Made by a program: the position numbers and the translations under genes
The notes under the pieces: generated by a model
What the model was told of the DNA's origin: nothing
The model's database searches: none
What the model saw: the letters and a program-made list of their open reading frames with translations, nothing else
Assembly: GCA_021783435.1 (NCBI GenBank)
Contig: JAJXUC010000044.1
Span: 1-24,933 of the forward strand
From: Pseudomonadota bacterium
GTDB taxonomy: Bacteria; Pseudomonadota; Gammaproteobacteria; Burkholderiales; Burkholderiaceae
Reading direction: 5' to 3'
Length of the DNA: 24,933 nt
Shown: piece after piece, positions 1 through 6,838 of the stretch
How the letters are laid out: each line of letters opens with the position of its first letter
How positions within the stretch are numbered: position 1 is the first letter of the stretch

Positions 1-2233
1 CGCCGCTGCACTTGGGACAGGCGCCCAGCGGCTCCTGGCCGGTGAAATCCGGGGCCTCGGAGCCTTCGCCGCTGATGGGCTGGCCGAAGTCGAATTCGAG
101 CTTCCACTGCCCCGCCTCGCCTTCGCGCGCGAGCTTGAGCTCGGCGGCGAAGGGCCGGCCCATCTTGCTGCGAAATCCGGTGAGCGGGCCCAGGTGCTTG
201 TGCGTCAGCAGTTGCTCCACCTCGGCGATCTCGAAGCTGCGTCCGGCCGGGTGTTTGCCGATGGAAAAATCGCACTGTGTGCAGGCGAAGCGGTGGTAGT
301 TTTCCTTCACCACGCCGCCACAGTTCGGGCAGGGCGTCTTGAGCGTGGCATAGTCGCCCGGCACGCTGTCACGGTTGAATTCCTTGGCGCGCCTGACGAT
401 GGCCTCGGTCATCGACGCGATTTCCCGCATGAAGGCGTCGCGCTGCATCTGGCCACGTTCCATCTGCGCCAGCTTGTGCTCCCACTCGCCAGTGAGTTCA
501 GGCTTGGTGAGTTCTTCCACGCCCAGCCCGCGCAGCAGGGTCATGAGCTGGAAGGACTTGGCCGTGGGCACCAGCTCGCGGCCTTCGCGCAACATGTATT
601 GCTCGGCCAGCAGGCCTTCAATGATGCTCGATCGCGTGGCCGGCGTGCCCAGCCCCTTGCCGGCCATGGCTTCGGCGTAGTCCTCGTCATCCACCATCTT
701 GCCGGCGTTTTCCATCGCGCTCAGCAGCGTAGCCTCGGTGTAGCGCGCCGGCGGTTTGGTTTTGTGTTCGAGCAGCTCGACGGTTTCGGCGGCGACCTTC
801 TCGCCGGGCTCGACCGCGACGAGATTGGCATCGTCGCCCTGTTGCGCGCGGCCATAGATTTCCAGCCAGCCGGGCACCACCAGCACGCGGCCCTCGGTGC
901 GGAACTGGTGCGCGTCGATGCGGCTGATGCGGGTGGTGACGTGGAACTCGGCCGCCGGGAAAAACACCGCGAGGAAGCGCCGCGCCACCATGTCGTACAG
1001 CTTGGCCTCGGCCTCGCTCAGCGCCTTGGGCACTTGCGGCGTGGGAATGATGGCGAAGTGGTCCGACACCTTGGCGTTGTCGAACACGCGCTTGGTCGGT
1101 TTGACGTAGCCCTTGTCCAGCGCGCTGCGGGCGAAGCCGGCCAAGGGCGCAGCGGCGCCCTCGCCTTCCCCCAGCACCTTGAGGGTGTCACGGGCGACGG
1201 CCACATAGTCTTCGGGCAGGTGTCGCGAATCGGTTCGCGGATAGGTCAGCGCCTTGTGCTTTTCGTACAGCGACTGCGCCAGCGACAGCGTCATCTTGGC
1301 GGAAAACCCGAAACGCGAATTGGCCTCGCGCTGCAGGGTGGTGAGGTCGAACAGGGCCGGCGAGATCTGCGTTGCCGGTTTGGATTCGTCGGTGACCTCG
1401 GCCGTCTTGCCGGCGCAGGCGGCGACGACGGCGTCGGCCTGGGCGCGGTCCCACAGGCGGTCGGCGCGGCGATCGCCGTCGTCCGCATCTTTCTTGAACG
1501 CCGGGTCGAACCACTTGCCACTGTAGTTGCCGGCGGCGGCGGCGAAACCGGCCTGCACTTCGTAGTAGGGCCGCGCCACATGGCGCCGGATCTGTTCCTC
1601 GCGCGCCACCACCACCGACAGCGTCGGCGTCTGCACCCGGCCCACCGGGGTGAGGAAAAAACCGCCATCGCGCGAGTTGAACGCGGTCATCGCCCGCGTA
1701 CCGTTGATGCCCACCAGCCAGTCGGCCTCGCTGCGGCAGCGCGCGGCCGAAGCCAAAGGCTGCATCTCGGCGTCGCTGCGCAAATGCGCGAAACCATCGC
1801 GGATGGCTTGCGGCGTCATCGACTGCAACCACAGCCGCTGCACCGGCTGCTTGGCACTGGCGTATTGCTGGATCAGGCGGAAAATCAGCTCGCCTTCGCG
1901 CCCCGCGTCGCAGGCATTGACCACGGCCGTGACGTCCTTGCGCTTGAGCAGTTTGGCGATGGCCGAGAGTCGCGACTTGGTCTTCTCGATCGGCTTGAGG
2001 TCGAAGTGGGTGGGCACAACCGGCAGGTTGGCGAAACTCCACTTGCCGCGCTTGACCTCGAAGGCCTCGGGGGCGCCGATTTCCACCAGATGGCCGACGG
2101 CCGAGGTGACGAGGTACGACTCGCTCTCGAAATACTCATCATGCTTGTCGAACTTGCCGGCGGTTGGCGTGAGGGCGCGCACGATGTCTTGCGCGACGCT
2201 GGGTTTTTCGGCGATGACGAGGGTTTTGCTCAT
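1..2233 (-). CDS. topB: DNA topoisomerase III, C-terminus cut by window edge
   Basis: Type IA topoisomerase that cuts one DNA strand, passes another and reseals, acting on decatenation and recombination intermediates in the cytoplasm. Translating the minus strand from ATG at 2233 gives an open frame of 744 codons to the window edge. It starts MSKTLVIAEKPSVAQDIV, the TOPRIM fold of this family. The TOPRIM acidic motif CDAGREGE is at residues 108-115. The catalytic tyrosine lies in LTYPRTDSRHLP at Tyr331, close to Tyr328 of E. coli TopB. Beyond about residue 630 there is a C-terminal zinc-binding region, with CPNC at 635-638, a CTQC pair, a topoisomerase C-terminal repeat and the start of another CPKC pair at the edge. 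This tail marks the longer proteobacterial form. The start is 17 bases after the tlpA-like stop, so the two are probably co-transcribed. No strong ribosome binding site is visible. Confidence 0.95.
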   Translation of the reverse strand, partial: MSKTLVIAEKPSVAQDIVRALTPTAGKFDKHDEYFESESYLVTSAVGHLVEIGAPEAFEVKRGKWSFANLPVVPTHFDLKPIEKTKSRLSAIAKLLKRKDVTAVVNACDAGREGELIFRLIQQYASAKQPVQRLWLQSMTPQAIRDGFAHLRSDAEMQPLASAARCRSEADWLVGINGTRAMTAFNSRDGGFFLTPVGRVQTPTLSVVVAREEQIRRHVARPYYEVQAGFAAAAGNYSGKWFDPAFKKDADDGDRRADRLWDRAQADAVVAACAGKTAEVTDESKPATQISPALFDLTTLQREANSRFGFSAKMTLSLAQSLYEKHKALTYPRTDSRHLPEDYVAVARDTLKVLGEGEGAAAPLAGFARSALDKGYVKPTKRVFDNAKVSDHFAIIPTPQVPKALSEAEAKLYDMVARRFLAVFFPAAEFHVTTRISRIDAHQFRTEGRVLVVPGWLEIYGRAQQGDDANLVAVEPGEKVAAETVELLEHKTKPPARYTEATLLSAMENAGKMVDDEDYAEAMAGKGLGTPATRSSIIEGLLAEQYMLREGRELVPTAKSFQLMTLLRGLGVEELTKPELTGEWEHKLAQMERGQMQRDAFMREIASMTEAIVRRAKEFNRDSVPGDYATLKTPCPNCGGVVKENYHRFACTQCDFSIGKHPAGRSFEIAEVEQLLTHKHLGPLTGFRSKMGRPFAAELKLAREGEAGQWKLEFDFGQPISGEGSEAPDFTGQEPLGACPKCSG

Positions 2234-2250
2234 GGATGCTTGCGTTGAAT

Positions 2251-2808
2251 TCAGAGATCTTTGGCGATGCCGGCGATGTCTTCCGGGAACAGCTCGCCGG
2301 ACTCGGCCAGTTTCACCCGGCCATCACGCCCGACGACGATGGTCACCGGCAGCCCGGCAGGTTTGGGCAGGACCTTGGCCAGTTCGGGCGACATCCAGGC
2401 CACCGGAAAGCTCATGCCGCGCTGCCGGACATAAGGGAGCACGTCGGCGGCCTTCTTGTCGATCGACAGACCGAGCACAATCAGCCCCTTGTGACCGTGG
2501 TCCTTGTAGAGTTGTTCCATGTGGGGCACTTGTCTGGCACAGAACGGACACCAGGTCGCCCAGTAGTCCAGCACCACCAGACACCCCTTCAGATCTTGCG
2601 TTTGGAGCTTACGGCCATCGATCAGTTCGATGCTGGCTGGCAAGGGGAAGGCGCTGCCCACGGCGGGCAGCGGCACCGCTTTCATGTCCGTCTTGTTCAG
2701 CCCGATTGCCTGCTGCGCCACGGACTGCGCCAGCACCACGGGCGCAAGCGCCGCTGCGGCAACGCCGCCGGCGAACAATCTGAGATGCAAACGACGCTGC
2801 TGGCTCAT
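2251..2808 (-). CDS. Exported TlpA/ResA-like thiol-disulfide oxidoreductase
   Basis: A 185-residue thioredoxin-fold protein expected to reduce or exchange disulfides outside the cytoplasm, for example in cytochrome c maturation or general periplasmic redox upkeep. The start at 2808 was chosen over an in-frame upstream ATG at 2934. It has an AGGAG sequence 7 bases upstream, and the protein then begins with a proper signal peptide: two arginines at 5-6, a hydrophobic stretch from about 11 to 26 and a likely cleavage after VLAQ. The double arginine is only a weak match to a Tat signal, so Sec export is as likely. The active site is WATWCPFC with Cys87 and Cys90, followed by the usual TlpA features (VLGLSID, and the cis-proline segment AGLPVTIVV). 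Its redox partner is not in the window, although a dsbD lies 20 kb away. It is the first gene of a short minus-strand unit with topB; that link looks positional rather than functional. Confidence 0.88.
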   Translation of the reverse strand: MSQQRRLHLRLFAGGVAAAALAPVVLAQSVAQQAIGLNKTDMKAVPLPAVGSAFPLPASIELIDGRKLQTQDLKGCLVVLDYWATWCPFCARQVPHMEQLYKDHGHKGLIVLGLSIDKKAADVLPYVRQRGMSFPVAWMSPELAKVLPKPAGLPVTIVVGRDGRVKLAESGELFPEDIAGIAKDL

Positions 2809-3024
2809 GCTCAGTCTCCTTACAATTTCATCGCAAGCTGCGATACAAAGTACGGGGTCGTGCGGTGACTCGGCGGTCGCCGCGACTCGGCTCGACACTG
2901 CGCTTGCACCCACTGCGCGCCCGTCTATCGGCAAGTTTGCAGATGCAGTTGGTCATGCCCACTCCTTTTTCTACTTTAACCAGTTTCCCGCGAACGGTGA
3001 AACCGCGGGTCCGAGTCCATACCC
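2809..3024. promoter_or_regulatory. Divergent intergenic region, tlpA-like / SET gene
   Basis: These 216 bases separate two divergent genes and should hold both promoters. On the minus side, just before the ribosome binding site, ATCGCA (2830-2835) pairs with TGCGAT (2839-2844) as a short hairpin. On the plus side, TTGGTC (2949-2954) lies 17 bases before TACTTT (2972-2977), a weak sigma-70-like pair. A hairpin follows, with CCCGCG (2987-2992) pairing with CGCGGG (3004-3009), close to the SET gene start. The promoter assignment is tentative. Confidence 0.3.
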
Positions 3025-3513
3025 ATGCCCAAAGCCCAGCCAGCCCCCTTCACGGCGAAGTCCGGCCGTGGCCCACGCACCGAAGTGCGCTCCTCCCCAG
3101 TGCATGGCAAGGGTGTGTTTGCACGCAGGCCCGTTGCGGCCGGTGAACGCGTGATCGAGTATGTCGGCGAGCGCATCTCCTGGGATGAAGCCCTGCGCCG
3201 CCACCCGCACGACCCGGCGCAGCCCCATCACACCTTCTACTTCTCACTGGATGATGGCCGCGTCATCGACGCGAGCGTCGGCGGCAACAGCGCGCGCTGG
3301 ATCAACCACGCCTGCGCGCCCAACTGCGAAGCGCGGCAAGAGGGGCTGCGGGTGTTCATTCACGCCCTGCGCGACCTGGCCGTGGGCGAGGAGTTGTTCT
3401 ACGACTACCGTCTCGTGCTGGACGCTCGCTACACCGCCAAACTCAAGCGCGAATACGCCTGCCACTGCGGGGCGCCCGGTTGCCGCGGCACACTGCTCGC
3501 ACCCAAGCGCTAA
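3025..3513 (+). CDS. Stand-alone SET-domain protein (putative protein lysine methyltransferase)
   Basis: A 162-residue protein that is almost entirely a SET domain, the S-adenosylmethionine-dependent lysine methyltransferase fold. Visible motifs in order: GKGVFA at 28-33 (SAM-binding start of the fold), NSARWINHACAPNC at 88-101 (the NHxCxPN core), EELFYDY at 122-128 (catalytic tyrosine region), then Cys146, Cys148 and Cys153, which with Cys101 can form the post-SET zinc site. All key elements are present, so it is probably active. Its substrate cannot be read from the sequence. No clear Shine-Dalgarno precedes the ATG at 3025, but this start leaves a sensible short N-terminus before the domain. 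birA begins 15 bases after its stop, so the two are likely co-transcribed. Small bacterial SET proteins of this type are known, but their targets are mostly undefined. Confidence 0.88.
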   Translation: MPKAQPAPFTAKSGRGPRTEVRSSPVHGKGVFARRPVAAGERVIEYVGERISWDEALRRHPHDPAQPHHTFYFSLDDGRVIDASVGGNSARWINHACAPNCEARQEGLRVFIHALRDLAVGEELFYDYRLVLDARYTAKLKREYACHCGAPGCRGTLLAPKR

Positions 3514-3528
3514 GCCCATCCCGAGTCC

Positions 3529-4560
3529 ATGTCCAAGCCCGATCCAGCCGCGTCCAGCGCAAGGGCAGAACCTGTGACGCAGAGCCCTGCCGGCAGCGCC
3601 GACGCAAGCCAGGCGCTGGCGCTGCAGACCCTGCTCGAGGCGCAGCAGCAGGCTTGCACGGTGCATTGGTGCGACCAGATCGACTCGACCAATGCCGAAC
3701 TGCTGGCACGCGTGCGCGCCGTCGACAGCCAGCCTCCGAAGAATCATGCCGGACCGCCCCGAGCCATGCTCGCCCCCGCGGACGGCCGGAGGCGAAGCTG
3801 CGGGCCTGGGGGCGCCGGCCCGCAGCTTCTGGTTGCCGGCCACCAGACCGCCGGCCGGGGCCGTCAGGGCCGGCCATGGGTGGACGGCGCCCACACCAGC
3901 CTGCTGGCCTCGCTGGCCTGGCCGTTCGCGCCGGGCACACCCATCGCCGGTCTGAGTGTGGCGGTGGGCGTTTGGATGGCGCAATGCCTGCACGGACTGG
4001 GGGCCACCGAAGTGCGTTTGAAGTGGCCCAACGATGTGCTGCTGCACGAGCGCAAGCTCGCCGGTGTGCTGGTGGAACTGGCCGATACGCAACTCGCCCG
4101 CTGGGCCGTGATCGGCATGGGCCTGAACCTGCGAAGCCCGCCGGGTCTGCCCGATGCCATTGGCCTGGATGCCTGCCATCCGCACCGGGACGCCCCCGAC
4201 AGCTCGTCAACCGGCTCTCCCCCAGGAGGGCAAGCAAACTGGGGGACGGCCCGTCCGCTTCGTTTGAGCCGCTGGGACGTTTTGCAGCGACTCATGCCGG
4301 CCATGCTCGCTGGCCTGCCGATCTACGCGCAGGCCGGCTTCGCTCCCTGGTCCGATGCCTGGAATCAGTTGCACGCCTGGACCGGTGAGCCGGTGGCGGT
4401 GCTCGACCATGGCACACTGCGCCAGACGGGCCTGGCGCTGGGGGTGGACGACAGCGGCCACCTGCTGTTGCAGACGGCCCAAGGCACGAGCCGTGTGGCC
4501 AGTGGAGACGTGTCGCTGCGGCGCGCCGCGGCGCCGACCGGCCACCAGCCCATGCCCTGA
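3529..4560 (+). CDS. birA: Biotin--[acetyl-CoA-carboxylase] ligase with two extra in-frame segments
   Basis: Cytoplasmic enzyme that makes biotinyl-AMP and transfers biotin to the carrier lysine of acetyl-CoA carboxylase and similar enzymes. The protein has 343 residues and no N-terminal DNA-binding domain, so it is a catalytic (group I) ligase and not the biotin repressor. Motifs: DSTN at 52-55, GHQTAGRGRQGRPW at 104-117 (biotin/adenylate loop), KWPNDV at 165-170, KLAGVLVE at 176-183, and a C-terminal domain with the GxLxxGxDDSGHLLL pattern. Two stretches do not fit the family. Residues about 66-98 lie between the DSTN helix and the strand leading to GRGR. Residues about 216-246 follow GLNL. 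Both are Pro/Gly/Arg/Ser-rich and are encoded by DNA with strong inverted repeats. The first 25 residues are also low-complexity. The reading frame is intact, so the enzyme may work with these as surface loops. The SPOR gene follows after 62 bases. Confidence 0.9.
   Translation: MSKPDPAASSARAEPVTQSPAGSADASQALALQTLLEAQQQACTVHWCDQIDSTNAELLARVRAVDSQPPKNHAGPPRAMLAPADGRRRSCGPGGAGPQLLVAGHQTAGRGRQGRPWVDGAHTSLLASLAWPFAPGTPIAGLSVAVGVWMAQCLHGLGATEVRLKWPNDVLLHERKLAGVLVELADTQLARWAVIGMGLNLRSPPGLPDAIGLDACHPHRDAPDSSSTGSPPGGQANWGTARPLRLSRWDVLQRLMPAMLAGLPIYAQAGFAPWSDAWNQLHAWTGEPVAVLDHGTLRQTGLALGVDDSGHLLLQTAQGTSRVASGDVSLRRAAAPTGHQPMP
3794..3829. repeat. Perfect 13-bp inverted repeat inside birA
   Basis: GAAGCTGCGGGCC at 3794-3806 is exactly complementary to GGCCCGCAGCTTC at 3817-3829, with a 10-base loop. 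It lies within the first segment of birA that does not match the enzyme family and would form a stable stem in DNA or mRNA. The right half and loop share short blocks (TGGGGG, GGCCCG, GCTTC) with the second birA segment, suggesting related elements. Confidence 0.75.
4219..4266. repeat. Compound palindromic segment inside birA
   Basis: Several complementary pairs are packed here. CCCCCAG (4219-4225) pairs with CTGGGGG (4239-4245). GGACGG (4244-4249) pairs with CCGTCC (4251-4256). CAAAC (4235-4239) pairs with GTTTG (4262-4266), enclosing the previous pair. The segment coincides with the second stretch of BirA (residues about 216-246) that has no counterpart in the usual fold. Confidence 0.6.
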
Positions 4561-4622
4561 ACCATCCGGTACTGCGCCCCTGCCCTCCATCCGAAAACCC
4601 GTTCTCCTCGCACCCATTCACC

Positions 4623-5387
4623 ATGCTGCGCGCTTTCGTTTTGCTCCTCGTCCTCGGCAATCTGGGCTTTTACGCCTGGTCGCATGGCTATCTGCGGGCT
4701 GCCGGCCTGGGGCCGGCCGACGTGACCGAACCGCAGCGTCTGACGCAGCAAATCCATCCTGAGCGCCTGAGCGTGTCGGTCGTGCAAGCGCCCGCCTCCG
4801 CGGCTGCACCCGCGTCGGCACCTGCTGCATCGGCGCCGTCAGCCCAGCCCGGCGCCGCGGCTTCGGCGGCCTCTGCCGCGCAAGCTGCCGTCACGGCGGC
4901 CGCATCGAGCCTTGCCGGCAACGCCTCCAAGCTCTGCCTGCAAGTCGGTCCCTACATCACGGTCGGCCCGGCCGTGGGTGCCGCGCTGCGTGCCGCCGGG
5001 CTGGCACCAGTGGAAAAAAAGCAGGCGCTCAACCCGCAGTGGATGGTGTTGATGGGCCCCTTCCCGGACACCGCCACGCTCAACCGCAAACTCGGCGAAC
5101 TGCAGCGCCTGGGTCTGAAGGATGGCACCTACACACCCGTGACCGATCGGCCGGACTACATGCCCGGCATCTCCCTGGGCGTGCTGGCCACTGAAGCTGC
5201 AGCGCAACAGGAACTGGCGCAGATGCAAGCCAAAGGCGTGAACAGCGCGCATGTGGTGCAGCGCAATGCCGGCATGAAATCCACCTTCTGGGTGCTGGAC
5301 GACATGACACCAACCCAGGCCGCGGCCCTGCGCAAACTCAGTGCGAGTGCGCTGAAGGACAAGAAGCCCGAAGCCTGCGCCGGTTGA
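4623..5387 (+). CDS. SPOR-domain protein with one N-terminal membrane segment
   Basis: A 254-residue protein. Residues about 3-19 form a single hydrophobic membrane segment with a short cytoplasmic N-terminus. Residues about 57-98 are an Ala/Ser/Pro-rich linker, and the rest resembles a SPOR fold. The fold has the pattern CLQVGPY, then WMVLMGPFPDTATLNRKLGELQRLG, then a second half with SLGVLATEAAAQQELAQMQAKGV. SPOR domains bind septal peptidoglycan lacking stem peptides, so a periplasmic role at the division site is the natural inference; nothing here proves it. It lies downstream of birA on the same strand with a 62-base gap that shows no other signal. The strong alanine bias of the linker is common in GC-rich betaproteobacteria. 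Confidence 0.75.
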   Translation: MLRAFVLLLVLGNLGFYAWSHGYLRAAGLGPADVTEPQRLTQQIHPERLSVSVVQAPASAAAPASAPAASAPSAQPGAAASAASAAQAAVTAAASSLAGNASKLCLQVGPYITVGPAVGAALRAAGLAPVEKKQALNPQWMVLMGPFPDTATLNRKLGELQRLGLKDGTYTPVTDRPDYMPGISLGVLATEAAAQQELAQMQAKGVNSAHVVQRNAGMKSTFWVLDDMTPTQAAALRKLSASALKDKKPEACAG

Positions 5388-5434
5388 GCCTGGTGACTGC
5401 TGGAACCCTGGGGCGCCGCAGCAGCCCGGCCATG

Positions 5435-5467
5435 CCTCGCGCCCGGCGCAGCGCCAATCCCGCGAGG
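5435..5467. terminator. Possible bidirectional terminator hairpin between convergent genes
   Basis: In the 84 bases between the SPOR gene and the convergent amidohydrolase gene, CCTCGCG (5435-5441) pairs with CGCGAGG (5461-5467). Inside the loop, GGCGC (5445-5449) pairs with GCGCC (5451-5455). The position suits a shared terminator. No T-run follows on either side, so intrinsic termination is not certain. Confidence 0.4.
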
Positions 5468-5471
5468 TCGC

Positions 5472-6665
5472 TCAAGCCTGGGCCAACCAGTTGCGTGAGA
5501 GCTGCACCCAAAAGCTGGCACCCAACGGAATGATGTCGTCGTTGAAGTCGTAGCTGGCGTTGTGCAGGGTGCAGGGACCGGCGCCGTGGCCTGGGCTGCG
5601 GTGGTCGCCGCCGCCGTTGCCGATGATGACATAGGCGCCGGGCCGCGCTTGCAGCATATAGGCGAAATCTTCCGCCCCCATCGACGGTTCGAAATCGTGG
5701 ACGGCTTCCTCGCCAACCAGTTCGCGCATGACGTGGCGGGCAAACTCGGCCTCGGCGGCGTGATTGATGGTGGGCGGGTAGTTGCGATGGAAGGTGAAGT
5801 CGCACTGCATGCCGAACGCCTGCGCGGTGTGCTGCGCCATCTCGCGCATGCGCGACTCGATCAGGTCCAGCAGTTCGGTGGTGAAGGTGCGCGCCGTGCC
5901 CTGGATTTCCACCGAGTCGGGCACCACGTTGGTGGCCTCGCCGGCATGGATCATGGTGACGGAAATGACCCCGGCTTCCTGCGGATTCTTGTTGCGGCTG
6001 ATGATGGTCTGGAAGCCCAGCGCCATCTGGCAGGCGGCCGGCAGCGGATCGAGCCCGAGATGGGGCATGGCGGCGTGCGAGCCTTTGCCGCGCACGACGA
6101 TGCGAAACTCGTTGCTCGACGCCATCACCGGCCCGGCCCTCACCGCGAAGTGCCCGGCAGGCAGCCCCGGCCAGTTGTGCATGCCGAACACGGCGTCCAC
6201 CGGGAACTTGTCGAACAGACCGTCCTTGATCATCTCGCGCGCGCCGCCGCCGCCTTCTTCGGCGGGCTGGAAGATGCACACCACGCGACCGGCGAAATCG
6301 CGGTTGCGGCTGAGGTGATGCGCCGCCGCCAGCAACATGGCGGTATGGCCGTCGTGGCCGCAGGCATGCATCTTGCCGGGATGGGTGCTGACGTGAGCGA
6401 AGGTGTTCTTCTCCGTGACCGGCAGGGCGTCGATGTCGGCGCGCAGGCCGATGCCGCGTCCCGGTCCCTTGCTGCCCTCGATCACCGCCACCACGCCGGT
6501 CTTGCCCAGGCCGCGGTGCACCGGCAAACCCCATTCGGCGAGCAGCGTGGCGATGGTGTCGCTCGTGCGGTCTTCGTGGAAGCACAACTCGGGGTGGGCA
6601 TGAATGTCGCGGCGGATGGCGCGAAAGCGCGCCGCCTCGGTCACGATGGAATCGATGATCTGCAT
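5472..6665 (-). CDS. M20-family metallo-amidohydrolase (hippurate hydrolase-like)
   Basis: A 397-residue cytoplasmic amidohydrolase of the M20D group, which removes acyl groups from N-acyl amino acids such as hippurate. Two-metal site ligands are visible: CGHDGH with Cys102, His104 and His107, PAEEGGGG with Glu136-Glu137, His163 in MHNWP, and a C-terminal histidine in LHNASYDFND. The dimerisation region, beginning GKGSHAAMPHLGLDP, is also present. Length is typical. The ATG at 6665 is preceded by AGGAG at 7 bases. The gene stands alone, convergent with the SPOR gene and divergent from the molybdoenzyme. The exact substrate cannot be told from sequence; indole-acetyl-amino-acid and peptidoglycan-peptide hydrolases share these motifs. 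Confidence 0.9.
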   Translation of the reverse strand: MQIIDSIVTEAARFRAIRRDIHAHPELCFHEDRTSDTIATLLAEWGLPVHRGLGKTGVVAVIEGSKGPGRGIGLRADIDALPVTEKNTFAHVSTHPGKMHACGHDGHTAMLLAAAHHLSRNRDFAGRVVCIFQPAEEGGGGAREMIKDGLFDKFPVDAVFGMHNWPGLPAGHFAVRAGPVMASSNEFRIVVRGKGSHAAMPHLGLDPLPAACQMALGFQTIISRNKNPQEAGVISVTMIHAGEATNVVPDSVEIQGTARTFTTELLDLIESRMREMAQHTAQAFGMQCDFTFHRNYPPTINHAAEAEFARHVMRELVGEEAVHDFEPSMGAEDFAYMLQARPGAYVIIGNGGGDHRSPGHGAGPCTLHNASYDFNDDIIPLGASFWVQLSRNWLAQA

Positions 6666-6838
6666 GGAAAGCTCCTGCTCGTGCGTTCGGGGATGGCGAG
6701 TTCATTTTCGCGCAATTGGCCGAAGGTTGCCGACGACTTGCATCGTCCCTATGGAAACTACCTCGGCAGGCGCGTCCTGGACCGTCCTACACTTGCCTGC
6801 CACCGCGCGCGTCATCCCCCTCGCCCCTGTGCCCTGCC
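6666..6838. promoter_or_regulatory. Divergent intergenic region, amidohydrolase / molybdoenzyme
   Basis: These 173 bases must contain the promoters of the minus-strand amidohydrolase and, on the plus strand, probably of the molybdoenzyme-narX-narL unit. I found no convincing FNR box (TTGAT-N4-ATCAA) and no paired NarL heptamers. TACACT at 6788-6793 could be a -10 element but lacks a good -35 partner. Confidence 0.25.

Noticed and set aside
194..2248. Plus-strand open frame of 684 codons
   Set aside because: It is antisense to topB, whose minus-strand translation has all topoisomerase motifs. The plus-strand product is His/Arg/Gly-rich and resembles no family, as expected of a shadow frame in GC-rich DNA.
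2809..2934. Longer start for the TlpA-like protein
   Set aside because: It would place 42 extra residues before a good signal peptide and ignore the AGGAG before 2808.
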